From contig JAJFBJ010000008.1 of the NCBI GenBank assembly GCA_020697375.1, forward strand, positions 10,064 through 74,063: DNA of 64,000 bases, given 5' to 3'. Each line of letters starts with the position of its first letter. Within the stretch, counting starts at the first letter, position 1. A model generated the notes under the pieces. The model saw nothing but the letters and a program-made list of their open reading frames with translations, was not told where the DNA came from and made no database searches. The stretch is from Nitrospira sp. (GTDB taxonomy: Bacteria > Nitrospirota > Nitrospiria > Nitrospirales > Nitrospiraceae). Positions 8,755-17,866 of the stretch are shown piece after piece. Position numbers and translations under genes: made by a program.

Positions 8755-8801
8755 GGGATGTCCTGCTGAAGTAGTCACATCGTGTCGAGCGACACGGTTG
8801 C

Positions 8802-9638
8802 TCAGAAAATCGCCTTCACGACTTCAACGATGCTGCGGAGCATGTCCGGATCATCGGTCATTGGGCTGGCAAGGGCGACCTCGCAGGCCTGATCGGCTGG
8901 AACGCCCTGCTTGATCAATGTTGCCGCATAGATCAATAGTCTGGTGCTGACACCTTCTTCCAGCCCGTGATTCTTCAGGTTTCTGACCTTTTGGGCAACC
9001 TTGACGAGCCGCTGCGCAATATCGGCGCTCACACCGGCTTCTTGAGCAACCACCCGTCCTTCGATCTCCGGAAGCGGGTAGTCGAACTCAATCGCCATAA
9101 AGCGCTGCTTGGTACTCTGCTTGAGGTCTTTCAGAATGCTCTGGTAGCCGGGATTGTAGGAAATGACCAGCATGAATTCTTCGACCGCTTCGATGATTTG
9201 TCCTTTTTTTTCGATCGTGAGGAGCCGCCGGTCATCACTCAGGGGATGAATGATGACGGTCGTGTCTTTCCGCGCTTCGACAATTTCATCCAGATAGACA
9301 ATGGCGCCCTGCTTGACGCCGAGAGTGAGCGGACCATCCATCCACAGCGTCTCCTGGCCTTTCAACAGATAACGGCCCACGAGATCGGATGCCGTCAGGT
9401 CTTCATGGCAAGCTACGGTAATGAGAGGGCGACCCAGGCGATGGGCCATGTACCGCACGAATCGGGTTTTGCCGCAGCCGGTCGGTCCTTTGAGCATCAC
9501 CGGCATACGGTTCCGCGCTGCAATTGTAAAAAGCCCGACTTCGCCACGAACCTCGGCGTAAAACGGCTCCCGCTCGATCCGATATCGATCTATTTCAAGC
9601 TCCTGCCCCTTTGGAGCAGCTGATTGCCCCACGTTCAT
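8802..9638 (-). CDS. NorQ/CbbQ-type MoxR AAA+ ATPase
   Basis: This 278-residue AAA+ protein has a Walker A motif GPTGCGKT (51-58), Walker B with Asp117-Glu118 in VYLDEI, and the family-typical segments [19 protein letters not shown] and SYNPGYQ. C-terminal helices contain [16 protein letters not shown]. CbbQ/NirQ/NorQ ATPases form hexamers with a VWA adaptor (CbbO/NorD) and remodel an enzyme, such as Rubisco or nitric oxide reductase. The matching VWA protein is probably the one at 2540-5575. The ATG at 9638 follows GGAGG by 9 bases. No nor or cbb structural gene is in the window, so the client enzyme is unknown. Confidence 0.88.
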   Translation of the reverse strand: MNVGQSAAPKGQELEIDRYRIEREPFYAEVRGEVGLFTIAARNRMPVMLKGPTGCGKTRFVRYMAHRLGRPLITVACHEDLTASDLVGRYLLKGQETLWMDGPLTLGVKQGAIVYLDEIVEARKDTTVIIHPLSDDRRLLTIEKKGQIIEAVEEFMLVISYNPGYQSILKDLKQSTKQRFMAIEFDYPLPEIEGRVVAQEAGVSADIAQRLVKVAQKVRNLKNHGLEEGVSTRLLIYAATLIKQGVPADQACEVALASPMTDDPDMLRSIVEVVKAIF

Positions 9639-9756
9639 TCCGACATCCCTCCGTTGCAACGAATGGTCCGCACGATTCGCCACGATAAACGGAAACCAGC
9701 CGGAAGTTCAAGTTGCCTGCGCAATGGAACAAGCACCCACGCATTCCCGGCGGTCT

Positions 9757-12700
9757 TCAGGCGACCTTCGAACCGTCGAGAACCTCTCGAACCTTTTGAG
9801 CCAGCGTGCTGGGTGTGAAAGGCTTCTGGAGGAAGGAGTGCTCGGTGTCGACACCTCCCTTTGAAAAGGCGGGATGATCCGGGTAACCGGACATATACAG
9901 CACTTTGACTTCCGGACGAACCGTCGCCAGTTTTTCGGCGACCTCCGGACCGCTCATCTGCGGCATGACCACGTCGGTGAGCAGCAAATGGATCGGGCCC
10001 AGATGCTTGGCTCCGGTCAGCAGAGCTTCGATTCCATGCCTAGCCTCCAATACCGTATAGCCGTGCAACCGCAGCGTTTCATTCACGAGCCGGCGAACAC
10101 CCGGTTCATCTTCTACCAGCAATACCGTCTCACGCCCTCTGATCGAGTCGCCGCCGGCCACGAGCGATTCGGTTTCCTGGCTGACACCATCGGCGCGCGG
10201 AAAGAAAATAGTGAATGTGGCGCCGCGTCCCGGCTTGCTTTCCACCTCGATGAAGCCGCCGCTCTGCTTGACGATTCCGTAGACGGTCGAAAGACCGAGT
10301 CCCGTCCCCTTGCCTTTTTCCTTCGTGGTGAAGAATGGTTCGAAAATATGAGACTGCGTGTCCTCGTCCATCCCGTGCCCGGTGTCGCGAACGATCAGGG
10401 CCACATAGGAACCGGGATCGGCTCCCATCGGCGGCCGGTTCCTGAGCTGTCCGAACTGCAGGTTGGTGGTTTCGACCGTCAGACGCCCACCGCTCGGCAT
10501 GGCATCGCGCGCATTGACCGCAAGATTCATGATCACTTGCTCGACTTGCCCGGAATCGGCTTTCAGTTGTCCCAGGTCCGGATCCAAAACCGTGCAGAGC
10601 TCGACGATGTCTTCGCCCAGCAGCCGCCGCAGCATTCCTTCCATATTATGGATGACGGCATTCAGATCCAATACTTTGGGCGCAATGAATTGCCGGCGGC
10701 TGAACGCGAGCAATTGCCCCGTGAGACCGGATGCGCGATCCGCGGCCTTTTTCACTTCTTCCAATTCCTTCCGAAACTGGTCTGTCGGAGCCAATCGACT
10801 CAACACCAATTCGCTATAGCCTCGGATGACGGTCAACATGTTGTTGAAATCGTGAGCCACCCCGCCCGCCAGCCGTCCGACCGCCTCCATCTTCTGGGAC
10901 TGCTGGAGCTGCGCCTCCGTCAGCCGCAGAGCGTCCTCAGCCCGGGCTCGTTCGCCGAACTGTCCGATTTTCAGTCCCACATCGGCGACCATTTTCAGCA
11001 GCTGTTCATCGGGCTCCTTGATCTCGCGCCGGAACAATTCAATGACGCCTTCGACTTCCGTGCCCACTCGAACCGGAAACCCGAAAGCGCCGTGCAATCC
11101 CTCCTTCAACGCCGCTTCACTCCGAGGGAAATTCGGCTCCCGGACGACATCCATGACCCAAGTGGGTTGCCCGACCTGCCAGATCCGTCCGGGAAGTCCC
11201 ATGCCGATTGCAAACGCATGCTGCCACGTGGCCCGGACAAATTCCTGGGCGTTCAAATCGGGTGATTCCCAGACTTCGAGGCATCGCAGCACATTGCTTT
11301 GGCGATCCAATCGCCAGAACACGCCCAACTCCCACTCCAGGCTTTCACAGATGGCCTGTAAGATTTTTGGGCCGGCCTCTTCCAAAGTCCGAGACTCCGC
11401 CAGTACCCGCGTCACGGCATACTGAGAGGCGAGTTGGCGCTCCGTCCGCTTCCGGGCGGTGATATCCCGCACGAAGGCGCTGAAGATATAGGCATCCCCG
11501 AGCCTGGCTGGGGAAATGGTGATCTCGACGGGAAACTCATGGCCATCACGATGACAGGCAAGCATCTCAATCCGACGGTTGAGAAGGGCTCCCTCCCCCG
11601 TGTCCAAGAAATGACGCAACCCTTGCTCATGTGCTTGCCGGTCGCGAAGAGGGATCACTGTTTCGGACACACGATGTCCGAGGGCTTCCTCCCGTTGCCA
11701 GCCGAAGATGTTCACCGCTTGTGCATTCCAATCCGTAATGATGCCGGCCGCATCCATGGAAATGACCGCGTCCAACGCCGTATCGACGATGACCCGGTTT
11801 CGTTCCTGGCTTTGCAACAGCGCCGCCTCCGCCGCACGAGCCCATTGGCTTTCTTGTTGCGCCTGCCGGTATTCACAGCGCAGCCGCCCGGTGGCCCAAA
11901 GCAGCAAGCCCACCATCGGCAACCACACCACCGCGCCGGCCATTCCAAGTTTCCACATCATGGCTCGGATCGGCCGCAAGATGACGTCGCGATCCATCTG
12001 CACGAGAATGGTCCATTGCAGACCCGGATAGTCGCTATAGCCTTTTGTTTGCGCATAGCCGGTCACCGCCGAGACGCGCCGCCTCGCATGCTCTTCTTCG
12101 ACGTACCCCCGCTTTCCGGACTCGCTCAGCGCCACCGACGGCACTCCGACCTGTTTCAAATTGACTCGATCGGTCTCAGGGAAGGCTGAATCCACAAATA
12201 CCACGCCTTCTTTGGTCAAAAACTGATACTCGAAATGCCCTGTTACCCCCTCGCTGTGCTGGATCCTTCGAATGGTTTCGATGAGGACGTTTTCGAGCAT
12301 CGGGAGCCCCACGCGGGTCGTCACGGCACCGGTAAACTTGCCCTTCGCATCAACGATCGGCGACGTAAACGCGATGGATTCGATCCTGTGATCCGGTTCG
12401 AGGGTTTTGACTTCATCGACCCGGACGGCGCCCGTCTGCCGTACCCCTTCAAACCATCCGCTCCGGCCATAGTCCTGGCCGATAAGAGATGGGTCGGTCG
12501 CGGTGACCATACGCCCCTGAGCGTCCGCGATCCCCATCCACAAATAGACGGAACCATGGGTTTCTTCCATCCATTGCAGGTATTCGTCGAGGTACTTCTT
12601 GTCGGACAATCGAGCAGAGAACGCACGCGCCATCATACGGATGTCACCGTGGCGTTCGAAGAGCAGCCGGTCAACCTTGTCTGCGATCTCAGATGCCGCG

Positions 12701-12858
12701 AGGGTTAAATTTTCTCCGGTCGATTCAACCAGTCGCACTTCGATCGATCGCAGCATGACGACACCGATGATGAAGGCCACAATGGTCATGCCCACGATCA
12801 ACAAGGGCAACCAGGGATAAGAACGCCGCGCTGAACCTGCAGGAAAAGAGGCAGCCAT
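9757..12858 (-). CDS. Hybrid sensor histidine kinase (Cache-PAS-GAF-HisKA-HATPase-REC)
   Basis: A 1033-residue membrane sensor. In order: a transmembrane helix (~15-37); a large extracytoplasmic Cache-like domain (~40-305); a second helix (~318-340); PAS (~375-485); GAF (~500-650); HisKA with phospho-acceptor His669 in GGVAHDFNN; HATPase_c with [18 protein letters not shown] and [13 protein letters not shown]; and a C-terminal receiver with Asp962 in LLLTDVVMP. The start at 12858 follows GGAG by 8 bases. It lies 2 bases after the stop of the YkgJ-DUF2156 gene, so the two are co-transcribed. The ligand is unknown and no output regulator lies alongside. Confidence 0.9.
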   Translation of the reverse strand: MAASFPAGSARRSYPWLPLLIVGMTIVAFIIGVVMLRSIEVRLVESTGENLTLAASEIADKVDRLLFERHGDIRMMARAFSARLSDKKYLDEYLQWMEETHGSVYLWMGIADAQGRMVTATDPSLIGQDYGRSGWFEGVRQTGAVRVDEVKTLEPDHRIESIAFTSPIVDAKGKFTGAVTTRVGLPMLENVLIETIRRIQHSEGVTGHFEYQFLTKEGVVFVDSAFPETDRVNLKQVGVPSVALSESGKRGYVEEEHARRRVSAVTGYAQTKGYSDYPGLQWTILVQMDRDVILRPIRAMMWKLGMAGAVVWLPMVGLLLWATGRLRCEYRQAQQESQWARAAEAALLQSQERNRVIVDTALDAVISMDAAGIITDWNAQAVNIFGWQREEALGHRVSETVIPLRDRQAHEQGLRHFLDTGEGALLNRRIEMLACHRDGHEFPVEITISPARLGDAYIFSAFVRDITARKRTERQLASQYAVTRVLAESRTLEEAGPKILQAICESLEWELGVFWRLDRQSNVLRCLEVWESPDLNAQEFVRATWQHAFAIGMGLPGRIWQVGQPTWVMDVVREPNFPRSEAALKEGLHGAFGFPVRVGTEVEGVIELFRREIKEPDEQLLKMVADVGLKIGQFGERARAEDALRLTEAQLQQSQKMEAVGRLAGGVAHDFNNMLTVIRGYSELVLSRLAPTDQFRKELEEVKKAADRASGLTGQLLAFSRRQFIAPKVLDLNAVIHNMEGMLRRLLGEDIVELCTVLDPDLGQLKADSGQVEQVIMNLAVNARDAMPSGGRLTVETTNLQFGQLRNRPPMGADPGSYVALIVRDTGHGMDEDTQSHIFEPFFTTKEKGKGTGLGLSTVYGIVKQSGGFIEVESKPGRGATFTIFFPRADGVSQETESLVAGGDSIRGRETVLLVEDEPGVRRLVNETLRLHGYTVLEARHGIEALLTGAKHLGPIHLLLTDVVMPQMSGPEVAEKLATVRPEVKVLYMSGYPDHPAFSKGGVDTEHSFLQKPFTPSTLAQKVREVLDGSKVA

Positions 12859-12860
12859 GA

Positions 12861-14315
12861 TCAGGACTCCGTCACTATATAATTGGGCAACAAGTGCGCA
12901 GGACGATACCACCGCTTCGACCGAGCCAGACTCGGTAGGCCGGAATCGTCCATCGTGTTGATCCAACATGCCCCTTTGGCGCGAGCTTGGCGACAGAATT
13001 CACGAAAGATAAACGAAGCCAGTCCCGGCATATCACGATCAGCCACTTCCAATAACACGCAGAACACCGACGGGTTTAACCACAGCCCCAGCGTATACGC
13101 GCGGATGCGGCCGGCCACCCGAACGACGGCTCCGGTCAGTCCAAGCTCATCGGGATAGGCCAATGCCGTCTCATGGGCTCCGATGGCATCCAGTAACAAC
13201 GCCTGCCCCCAGTCACTCTCTCCTGTCCGCCGCTTCTGTTCGCTCCATTCGTGCAAGAGACTGAGGCAGGCCTCGCGATCACCCGGATCGTAGGAGGAGA
13301 GCACTCCACCATGTTCACGGGTGAATCGGTTGCAAGCCGCGCGCTGAGATTTATAGCATTCGCCCGTTAAGTCGGCCATGTCAGCCGCAGGGTAGAGGTA
13401 GTCGGCATCTCTGGTCGTCACGCGGTAACCCAGCGCACGGACTTCATCCACACAAGCCTCCGGAACATTCTCTACCCTCGTCACCCTGGACATGCCGTTT
13501 CGCTCCCGCATGAAACGAAAGGCGGCAGCCAGCGGCTCCTTGAGCAAGCCGCGGCCCAGCGGAGGCATGGCCATAAACAAGCCGTCCGATGATTCGGCGA
13601 ATAGACAGAGGTGACGCTCAATTTCGATCCATGAGTAGTTCAACAGATGCCGCCAGATATAGTGGTAGGCGAAGGAAGCCGCGGCGAGAGGGATGACATG
13701 ACGGCTCGCGCCGACGGCAAGCGCGGCTTCCAGGCGCGAGCGGTCCTGAAGCGCAAGGGGCTGGGGGATTAATGGAACCTCGCCCTGCTGCACCTGTCCG
13801 GTCAGCCGGTCGAGAGACCGCAACAGGATCACATCATCTTGGTAGCGTCCGATGAAACTGGGATTGCGTGCGATTGTGGCCATCGCGGCATCCTGTTCGA
13901 GCCATCGTGCGATGTCGTCCGCCGCCCTGTCGATCGCAGCCGGTACGGTTTCACGCATGTATGGACATTTGGTATCCCACCCGAGCACCACATGAGCATG
14001 TGCGGCATCCCACATCAGTGCAAACGGATATAAACGGCAGTCCAAGGGACGGGTATCATAGATACGACAATGCGAGGTCGTGCTGTCGAACGCCGGACAG
14101 ATATACCCTTCACCGGCCGGATTCGGCACCAGATCGATGTGGGCTCCCTCCATATTCGAGAAGTGTTCCCGGGCAACACCTGCCGCGATCGCCTGTTGAA
14201 TTTCCTCTGCCGTGAAAAACGGCCGCAAGAAACTGTCGCGCTCGGGAAACCGGCAACAGACATCGCACTGTAGACAGGTCGCACTCGGAACGATTTGTAG
14301 CGGAGAGCCTGCCAT
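12861..14315 (-). CDS. YkgJ-type zinc/iron-cluster protein fused to a DUF2156 (GNAT-like) domain
   Basis: The N-terminal ~130 residues match the YkgJ (CxxCxxCC) family: CLQCDVCCRFPE, then YICPAF, HCRIYDTRPLDCRLYP and KCPYM, a cysteine set that binds a metal or cluster. The C-terminal ~290 residues resemble DUF2156, the acyltransferase-like fold of the phosphatidylglycerol lysyltransferase C-domain (FAYHYIWRHLLNYSWIEIE, later SQRAACNRF). Fusing the two is unusual. The start is uncertain: ATGs at 14387, 14363 and 14315 are all in frame. I took 14315, which gives the family's usual short lead before 'PLQIVPSATC', although none has a good ribosome site. It is translated just ahead of the hybrid kinase, with a 2-base gap. 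Confidence 0.75.
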   Translation of the reverse strand: MAGSPLQIVPSATCLQCDVCCRFPERDSFLRPFFTAEEIQQAIAAGVAREHFSNMEGAHIDLVPNPAGEGYICPAFDSTTSHCRIYDTRPLDCRLYPFALMWDAAHAHVVLGWDTKCPYMRETVPAAIDRAADDIARWLEQDAAMATIARNPSFIGRYQDDVILLRSLDRLTGQVQQGEVPLIPQPLALQDRSRLEAALAVGASRHVIPLAAASFAYHYIWRHLLNYSWIEIERHLCLFAESSDGLFMAMPPLGRGLLKEPLAAAFRFMRERNGMSRVTRVENVPEACVDEVRALGYRVTTRDADYLYPAADMADLTGECYKSQRAACNRFTREHGGVLSSYDPGDREACLSLLHEWSEQKRRTGESDWGQALLLDAIGAHETALAYPDELGLTGAVVRVAGRIRAYTLGLWLNPSVFCVLLEVADRDMPGLASFIFREFCRQARAKGACWINTMDDSGLPSLARSKRWYRPAHLLPNYIVTES

Positions 14316-14576
14316 GGACCGCGAAGGAATGGTGAGCGAAACTGAAACGATTGGCCTCGCCATGAGATGTGCCGCGCATTGTAACATTAACCGGCAACCT
14401 CGTCCTACTGCCCGAATATGTGAACCGGTTGTCCACTCGCTGACATCTTCCGAGAAGCCGCCGGAAGAGCCGCGTGCTCCGACTTGTACGGATGCAAGAG
14501 CCCATGGTACGATTTGCTCCACCTCGAATCCAACCGCGCGTGCGCGGCATGTGATCGCGCTACAAGCCTCGAGGAT

Positions 14577-16097
14577 ATGGCATTGACACTTCCACAATAT
14601 TCACGTGAACCGTTGAGCTCCGACGAAGCCCGCCGACGCTGTCTCGCAATCCGTGATGCCCTCGTTCGAGCCGGAGTCTTCGGCCTTGCCGGGACAGAAG
14701 ACGGAACGGCCTCATCCGGGTCGGCGATGTTATCGCCACGGTTCCGCCTGGCCCCGACAGCTTTTTCCCTCTCACCTTCCGACGTGGCCTTCTTTCATCA
14801 TTTAGGACAGGACCTTCTGGCCTTCTACCGGGCCCTGAACCGCCTCTATCAAGACAGTACACGCGGAATCCAGCCGCCGTGGGTCGCCGCCTATCTCGAC
14901 CAAGGCAAGCCTGAGTCCCTGGTCGCCTACGGCCGGATGAACCGCTTTCGGAACGTTCTTCCCGGCATCATCCGACCGGACGTCATTCCAACCAGCGACG
15001 GCATGGTCATTACGGAGCTCGATTCCGTTCCCGGGGGAATCGGGTTGACCGGCTGTTTGACCCGCGCCTATGACGACCAGAGCGAATTCGACCATCCCCC
15101 CTCGGACGCACCGGCCGAGCGTTCTCCTTTGATAGCCGGTCGCGACGGCATGCTGCAGGGATTCGCTGCCATGGTGCGCGCCCAACAGGGCGACCTGGAA
15201 GGTTGCCTCGCGATCGTCGTTTCCGAAGAGGCCAAAGACTACCGCTCGGAAATGGAATGGATGGCGCGGCGCCTGCGCGAAATCGGTTGTCAGGCTTTCT
15301 GCGTCGAGCCGAGGGAGATTCATTTTTCAGAAGAAGGACTGTTCCTGCAGGAACCGGCGGGACCGCGGGCGATCGGGCTGATTTATCGTTTCTTCGAACT
15401 CTTCGATCTGAAGAATATCCCCAAATCTGAACTCGTCATGTACGCCGCCAAAAAAGGCCGGGTCGCCGTCACGCCGCCTTACAAGCCCGCGCTCGAAGAA
15501 AAACTGGCGTTCGCCCTGTTCCACCATCCGGAGCTTGCTCCCTTCTGGGAACAGACATTGGGTGCTGAGACGAATCTAAGCCTGCGGCGATTGCTGCCAC
15601 GAACCTGGATCCTCGATCCCAGTCCGGTGCCCCCCACGGCGGTCATCCCGAACCTCGCGATAGGTAGCCGGGCATTGTCGGACTTTCGCCGCCTGGCCCA
15701 GACCACACAGAAGGAACGGCAACTGGTGGTCAAACCGTCCGGGTTTTCGGAGCTGGCCTGGGGTAGCCGCGGCGTGTCCATCGGGCATGATCTGCCGCAA
15801 ATCGAGTGGGCCGCTACCTTGGAACAGGCGCTTCAAGCCTTTCCGGCAAGTCCCTATGTGCTGCAGGAGTTTCACAAGGGCCGCCTGTTCGAGTCCGCTT
15901 ATCTCGACGAGAACAGTGATACGCTGTTGCAGATGTCCGGCCGCGCCCGCTTGTCGCCCTACTATTTTGTCGTCGGCGACAAGGCAGAACTCGGCGGAAT
16001 CCTCGCCACCATCTGTCCGGCGAACAAGAAAATCATCCACGGCATGGTCGATGCCATAATGGCACCCTGTGCGGTCGCGCCGGACATCCGCCCATGA
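14577..16097 (+). CDS. Conserved hypothetical protein with ATP-grasp-like features
   Basis: This 506-residue soluble protein is divergent from the YkgJ-DUF2156 gene. I do not recognise a named family. The C-terminal third has ATP-grasp-like elements: LVVKPSGFSELAWGSRGVSIG (a possible nucleotide-binding loop), YVLQEFHKG and GRARLSPYYFVVG, followed by AELGGILATICPANKKIIHG. The N-terminal half contains VITELDSVPGGIGLTG and LIYRFFELFDLKNIP, reminiscent of circularly permuted ATP-grasp or glutathionylspermidine-synthase-like enzymes. A ligase of unknown substrate is a fair guess. The ATG at 14577 has GAGG only 2 bases away, so the start is uncertain. Confidence 0.7.
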   Translation: MALTLPQYSREPLSSDEARRRCLAIRDALVRAGVFGLAGTEDGTASSGSAMLSPRFRLAPTAFSLSPSDVAFFHHLGQDLLAFYRALNRLYQDSTRGIQPPWVAAYLDQGKPESLVAYGRMNRFRNVLPGIIRPDVIPTSDGMVITELDSVPGGIGLTGCLTRAYDDQSEFDHPPSDAPAERSPLIAGRDGMLQGFAAMVRAQQGDLEGCLAIVVSEEAKDYRSEMEWMARRLREIGCQAFCVEPREIHFSEEGLFLQEPAGPRAIGLIYRFFELFDLKNIPKSELVMYAAKKGRVAVTPPYKPALEEKLAFALFHHPELAPFWEQTLGAETNLSLRRLLPRTWILDPSPVPPTAVIPNLAIGSRALSDFRRLAQTTQKERQLVVKPSGFSELAWGSRGVSIGHDLPQIEWAATLEQALQAFPASPYVLQEFHKGRLFESAYLDENSDTLLQMSGRARLSPYYFVVGDKAELGGILATICPANKKIIHGMVDAIMAPCAVAPDIRP

Positions 16098-16172
16098 GGA
16101 AATGTTGATGACTGTCGCAGTACAAGCACCGCCCATCATCGCAATCTCCCGGCAATTTCATCGTAGGTGCTC

Positions 16173-16418
16173 ATGGCACTGACGCTGTATCATGTCCAAT
16201 GGTGTCCGGACTGTGCCCTTGTCCGCGATCGGCTGAGTGAATTGAACGTTTCTTATGATGCCGTCGTCGTTCCTGATTTTCGCCCCATGCGCAAGCAAGT
16301 CTATGAGGTGTCCGGCCAATATTATGTCCCGGTGTTGAAAGATGGGGACACCGTCCTGACGGAAACTCACGACATTCTCGCCCACCTCCAGGCTCATTAC
16401 GACAAGGCTCAACCGTGA
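16173..16418 (+). CDS. Small glutaredoxin-like protein
   Basis: An 81-residue thioredoxin-fold protein with a CPDC active site (YHVQWCPDCALVRDRL, Cys at residues 11 and 14), a cis-proline region YYVPVLKDG and a C-terminal TETHDILAHL helix, typical of mini-glutaredoxins or glutathione S-transferase N-domains. The ATG at 16173 is preceded by TAGG; a GTG two codons upstream is possible. It follows the ATP-grasp-like gene by 75 bases and is probably co-transcribed. Confidence 0.8.
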   Translation: MALTLYHVQWCPDCALVRDRLSELNVSYDAVVVPDFRPMRKQVYEVSGQYYVPVLKDGDTVLTETHDILAHLQAHYDKAQP

Positions 16419-16507
16419 GGGCTGGCCCGGGACCGTCCGCCCAGCGCTCTGGATGGCGGACCGATCCCCCAGCCTCACAGGCGTCGGTCTGCAGGGCTCG
16501 ACATGCC

Positions 16508-16529
16508 AATGGTCGGTTGAACGACCATT
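16508..16529 (+). terminator. Possible weak terminator hairpin after the mini-glutaredoxin gene
   Basis: A perfect 8-base stem (AATGGTCG pairing with CGACCATT) encloses a GTTGAA loop about 90 bases after the stop codon. Only a short T stretch follows, so factor-independent termination would be weak. The 314-base gap from 16419 to 16732 otherwise holds no gene. Confidence 0.3.
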
Positions 16530-16682
16530 TCGACATTTACACAAGCAGAACCATGTATCAATGAGAGACAACAGGCAGAGCGCCCGAAGATTGATCGCAG
16601 AAGTCGTCGTCGAGGCCTAGGCATGTGAGGAGATGGCGGCTACGTCATCTGTACGTTTGAGTCTGAGCACCTTGAGAACAAT

Positions 16683-16706
16683 CCGGCTGGTTTTTTAGCC
16701 TGCCGG
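16683..16706 (+). promoter_or_regulatory. Hairpin in the leader of the lysine aminomutase operon
   Basis: CCGGCTGG and CCTGCCGG pair with one T-T mismatch around a loop beginning with six Ts, ending 26 bases before the GTG start codon. It could be the end of an upstream transcript or a leader structure; nothing else supports either role. Confidence 0.25.
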
Positions 16707-16732
16707 ACCAGCATAAGCGAAAGGATAGAGAC

Positions 16733-17866
16733 GTGGAGGATTGGAGACGCATTCTGGCTCAGAGCGTGGTGAAGCCGAAGGACCTGGCTGACCGACTCGG
16801 TGTCGATCAAAAAGAAATCGAAGACATCGTGGGGGAGTACCCCATGCGGATCACTCCGACCGTGTTGGCCACGATCAAGGAGAAGGGTGATGCCATTTGG
16901 AAACAAGTCGTCCCGGATCGCGAGGAAATGGCGGATGTCGACGCCGAGCATGATCCACTCGAAGAGGATTTAATGAGCCCTGTGCCCCATCTGGTCCATC
17001 GCTATCCCGACCGTGTCCTCTTGATGGTCACCAACCAGTGCCCCATCTATTGCCGTTTCTGCACCCGCAAGCGGTTGGTCGGGAAACCAGGTTTCCTCAA
17101 AAAAGGCGAACTGGACCGGGCGATCGCGTATCTGCGCGAACATCAGGAAGTACGCGATGTGATCCTGTCGGGGGGAGACCCGTTGTTGCTGCCGGACCAC
17201 CTGCTGGAACGGATACTCAAGTCACTCCGGACCATTCCGCACTTAGAACTGATTCGAATCGGCACGAGAGTGCCGGGCAGCCTGCCCGAGCGCATCACGC
17301 CCAAACTGTGCGAACTCGTCAAAAAATACCATCCGCTCTACATGAATCTGCATTTCAATCACCCGGACGAGCTCACACCAGAAGTGAAGCGGGCCTGCGG
17401 AATGTTGGCGGACGCCGGGATTCCACTCGGCGCCCAGACTGTATTGCTGAAGGGAGTCAATGACGATCCTGAAATCATGAAGCGGCTGGTGCATCAGTTA
17501 TTGCTGGCACGTGTCAAGCCATACTATCTGTATCAGGCAGACTTGACCAAGGGAACGAATCATTTCCGGACTTCGGTGGAAACAGGGTTACGGATCATCA
17601 AGGCACTGCAAGGCCATACCAGCGGCATGGCGGTCCCTCATTTTGTGATCGATGCACCGGGAGGTGGAGGCAAGATTCCGCTGCTCCCGTCGGACTATCT
17701 GGTCGACCTTGATGAAGATGGAGCCGTGCTGAGAAACTACGAAAACAAAACGTACCACTATCCCCAGCCGGGACCAAGCCAGGGACGCGAGTTGCCGATG
17801 GTCGGCGCCCATCCGTCCTGGGCCTCGGCGGGAAACGGTTGCGACGGAGGGATGGATAACCTGTGA
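16733..17866 (+). CDS. kamA: Lysine 2,3-aminomutase family radical SAM protein (KamA)
   Basis: A 377-residue radical SAM, PLP-dependent enzyme. The cluster motif is Cys103-X3-Cys107-X2-Cys110 (CPIYCRFCTRKR), followed by ILSGGDPL, GTRVPGSLPERIT and the C-terminal PLP-lysine region APGGGGKIPLLPS. Lysine 2,3-aminomutase makes beta-lysine, used for osmoprotection (beta-acetyl-lysine) or, as EpmB, for modifying elongation factor P. No acetyltransferase or epmA neighbour is seen, so the role stays open. The GTG start follows AAAGGAT. The stop overlaps the next gene's GTG by 4 bases. Confidence 0.88.
   Translation: MEDWRRILAQSVVKPKDLADRLGVDQKEIEDIVGEYPMRITPTVLATIKEKGDAIWKQVVPDREEMADVDAEHDPLEEDLMSPVPHLVHRYPDRVLLMVTNQCPIYCRFCTRKRLVGKPGFLKKGELDRAIAYLREHQEVRDVILSGGDPLLLPDHLLERILKSLRTIPHLELIRIGTRVPGSLPERITPKLCELVKKYHPLYMNLHFNHPDELTPEVKRACGMLADAGIPLGAQTVLLKGVNDDPEIMKRLVHQLLLARVKPYYLYQADLTKGTNHFRTSVETGLRIIKALQGHTSGMAVPHFVIDAPGGGGKIPLLPSDYLVDLDEDGAVLRNYENKTYHYPQPGPSQGRELPMVGAHPSWASAGNGCDGGMDNL

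Noticed and set aside
9874..11265. A 463-codon frame antisense to the hybrid kinase gene.
   Set aside because: The kinase strand carries complete HisKA, HATPase and receiver motifs; the antisense translation shows none.
14316..14576. Whether the YkgJ-DUF2156 gene begins upstream of 14315.
   Set aside because: The added segment has no conserved domain and no ribosome site, and extending it further would overlap the divergent ATP-grasp-like gene. Starts at 14363 and 14387 remain possible but unproven.
16108..16182. A 24-codon frame between the ATP-grasp-like and glutaredoxin genes, with GAGGAA before its ATG.
   Set aside because: The peptide has no similarity I recognise and the span overlaps the glutaredoxin start; a leader peptide cannot be shown from sequence alone.
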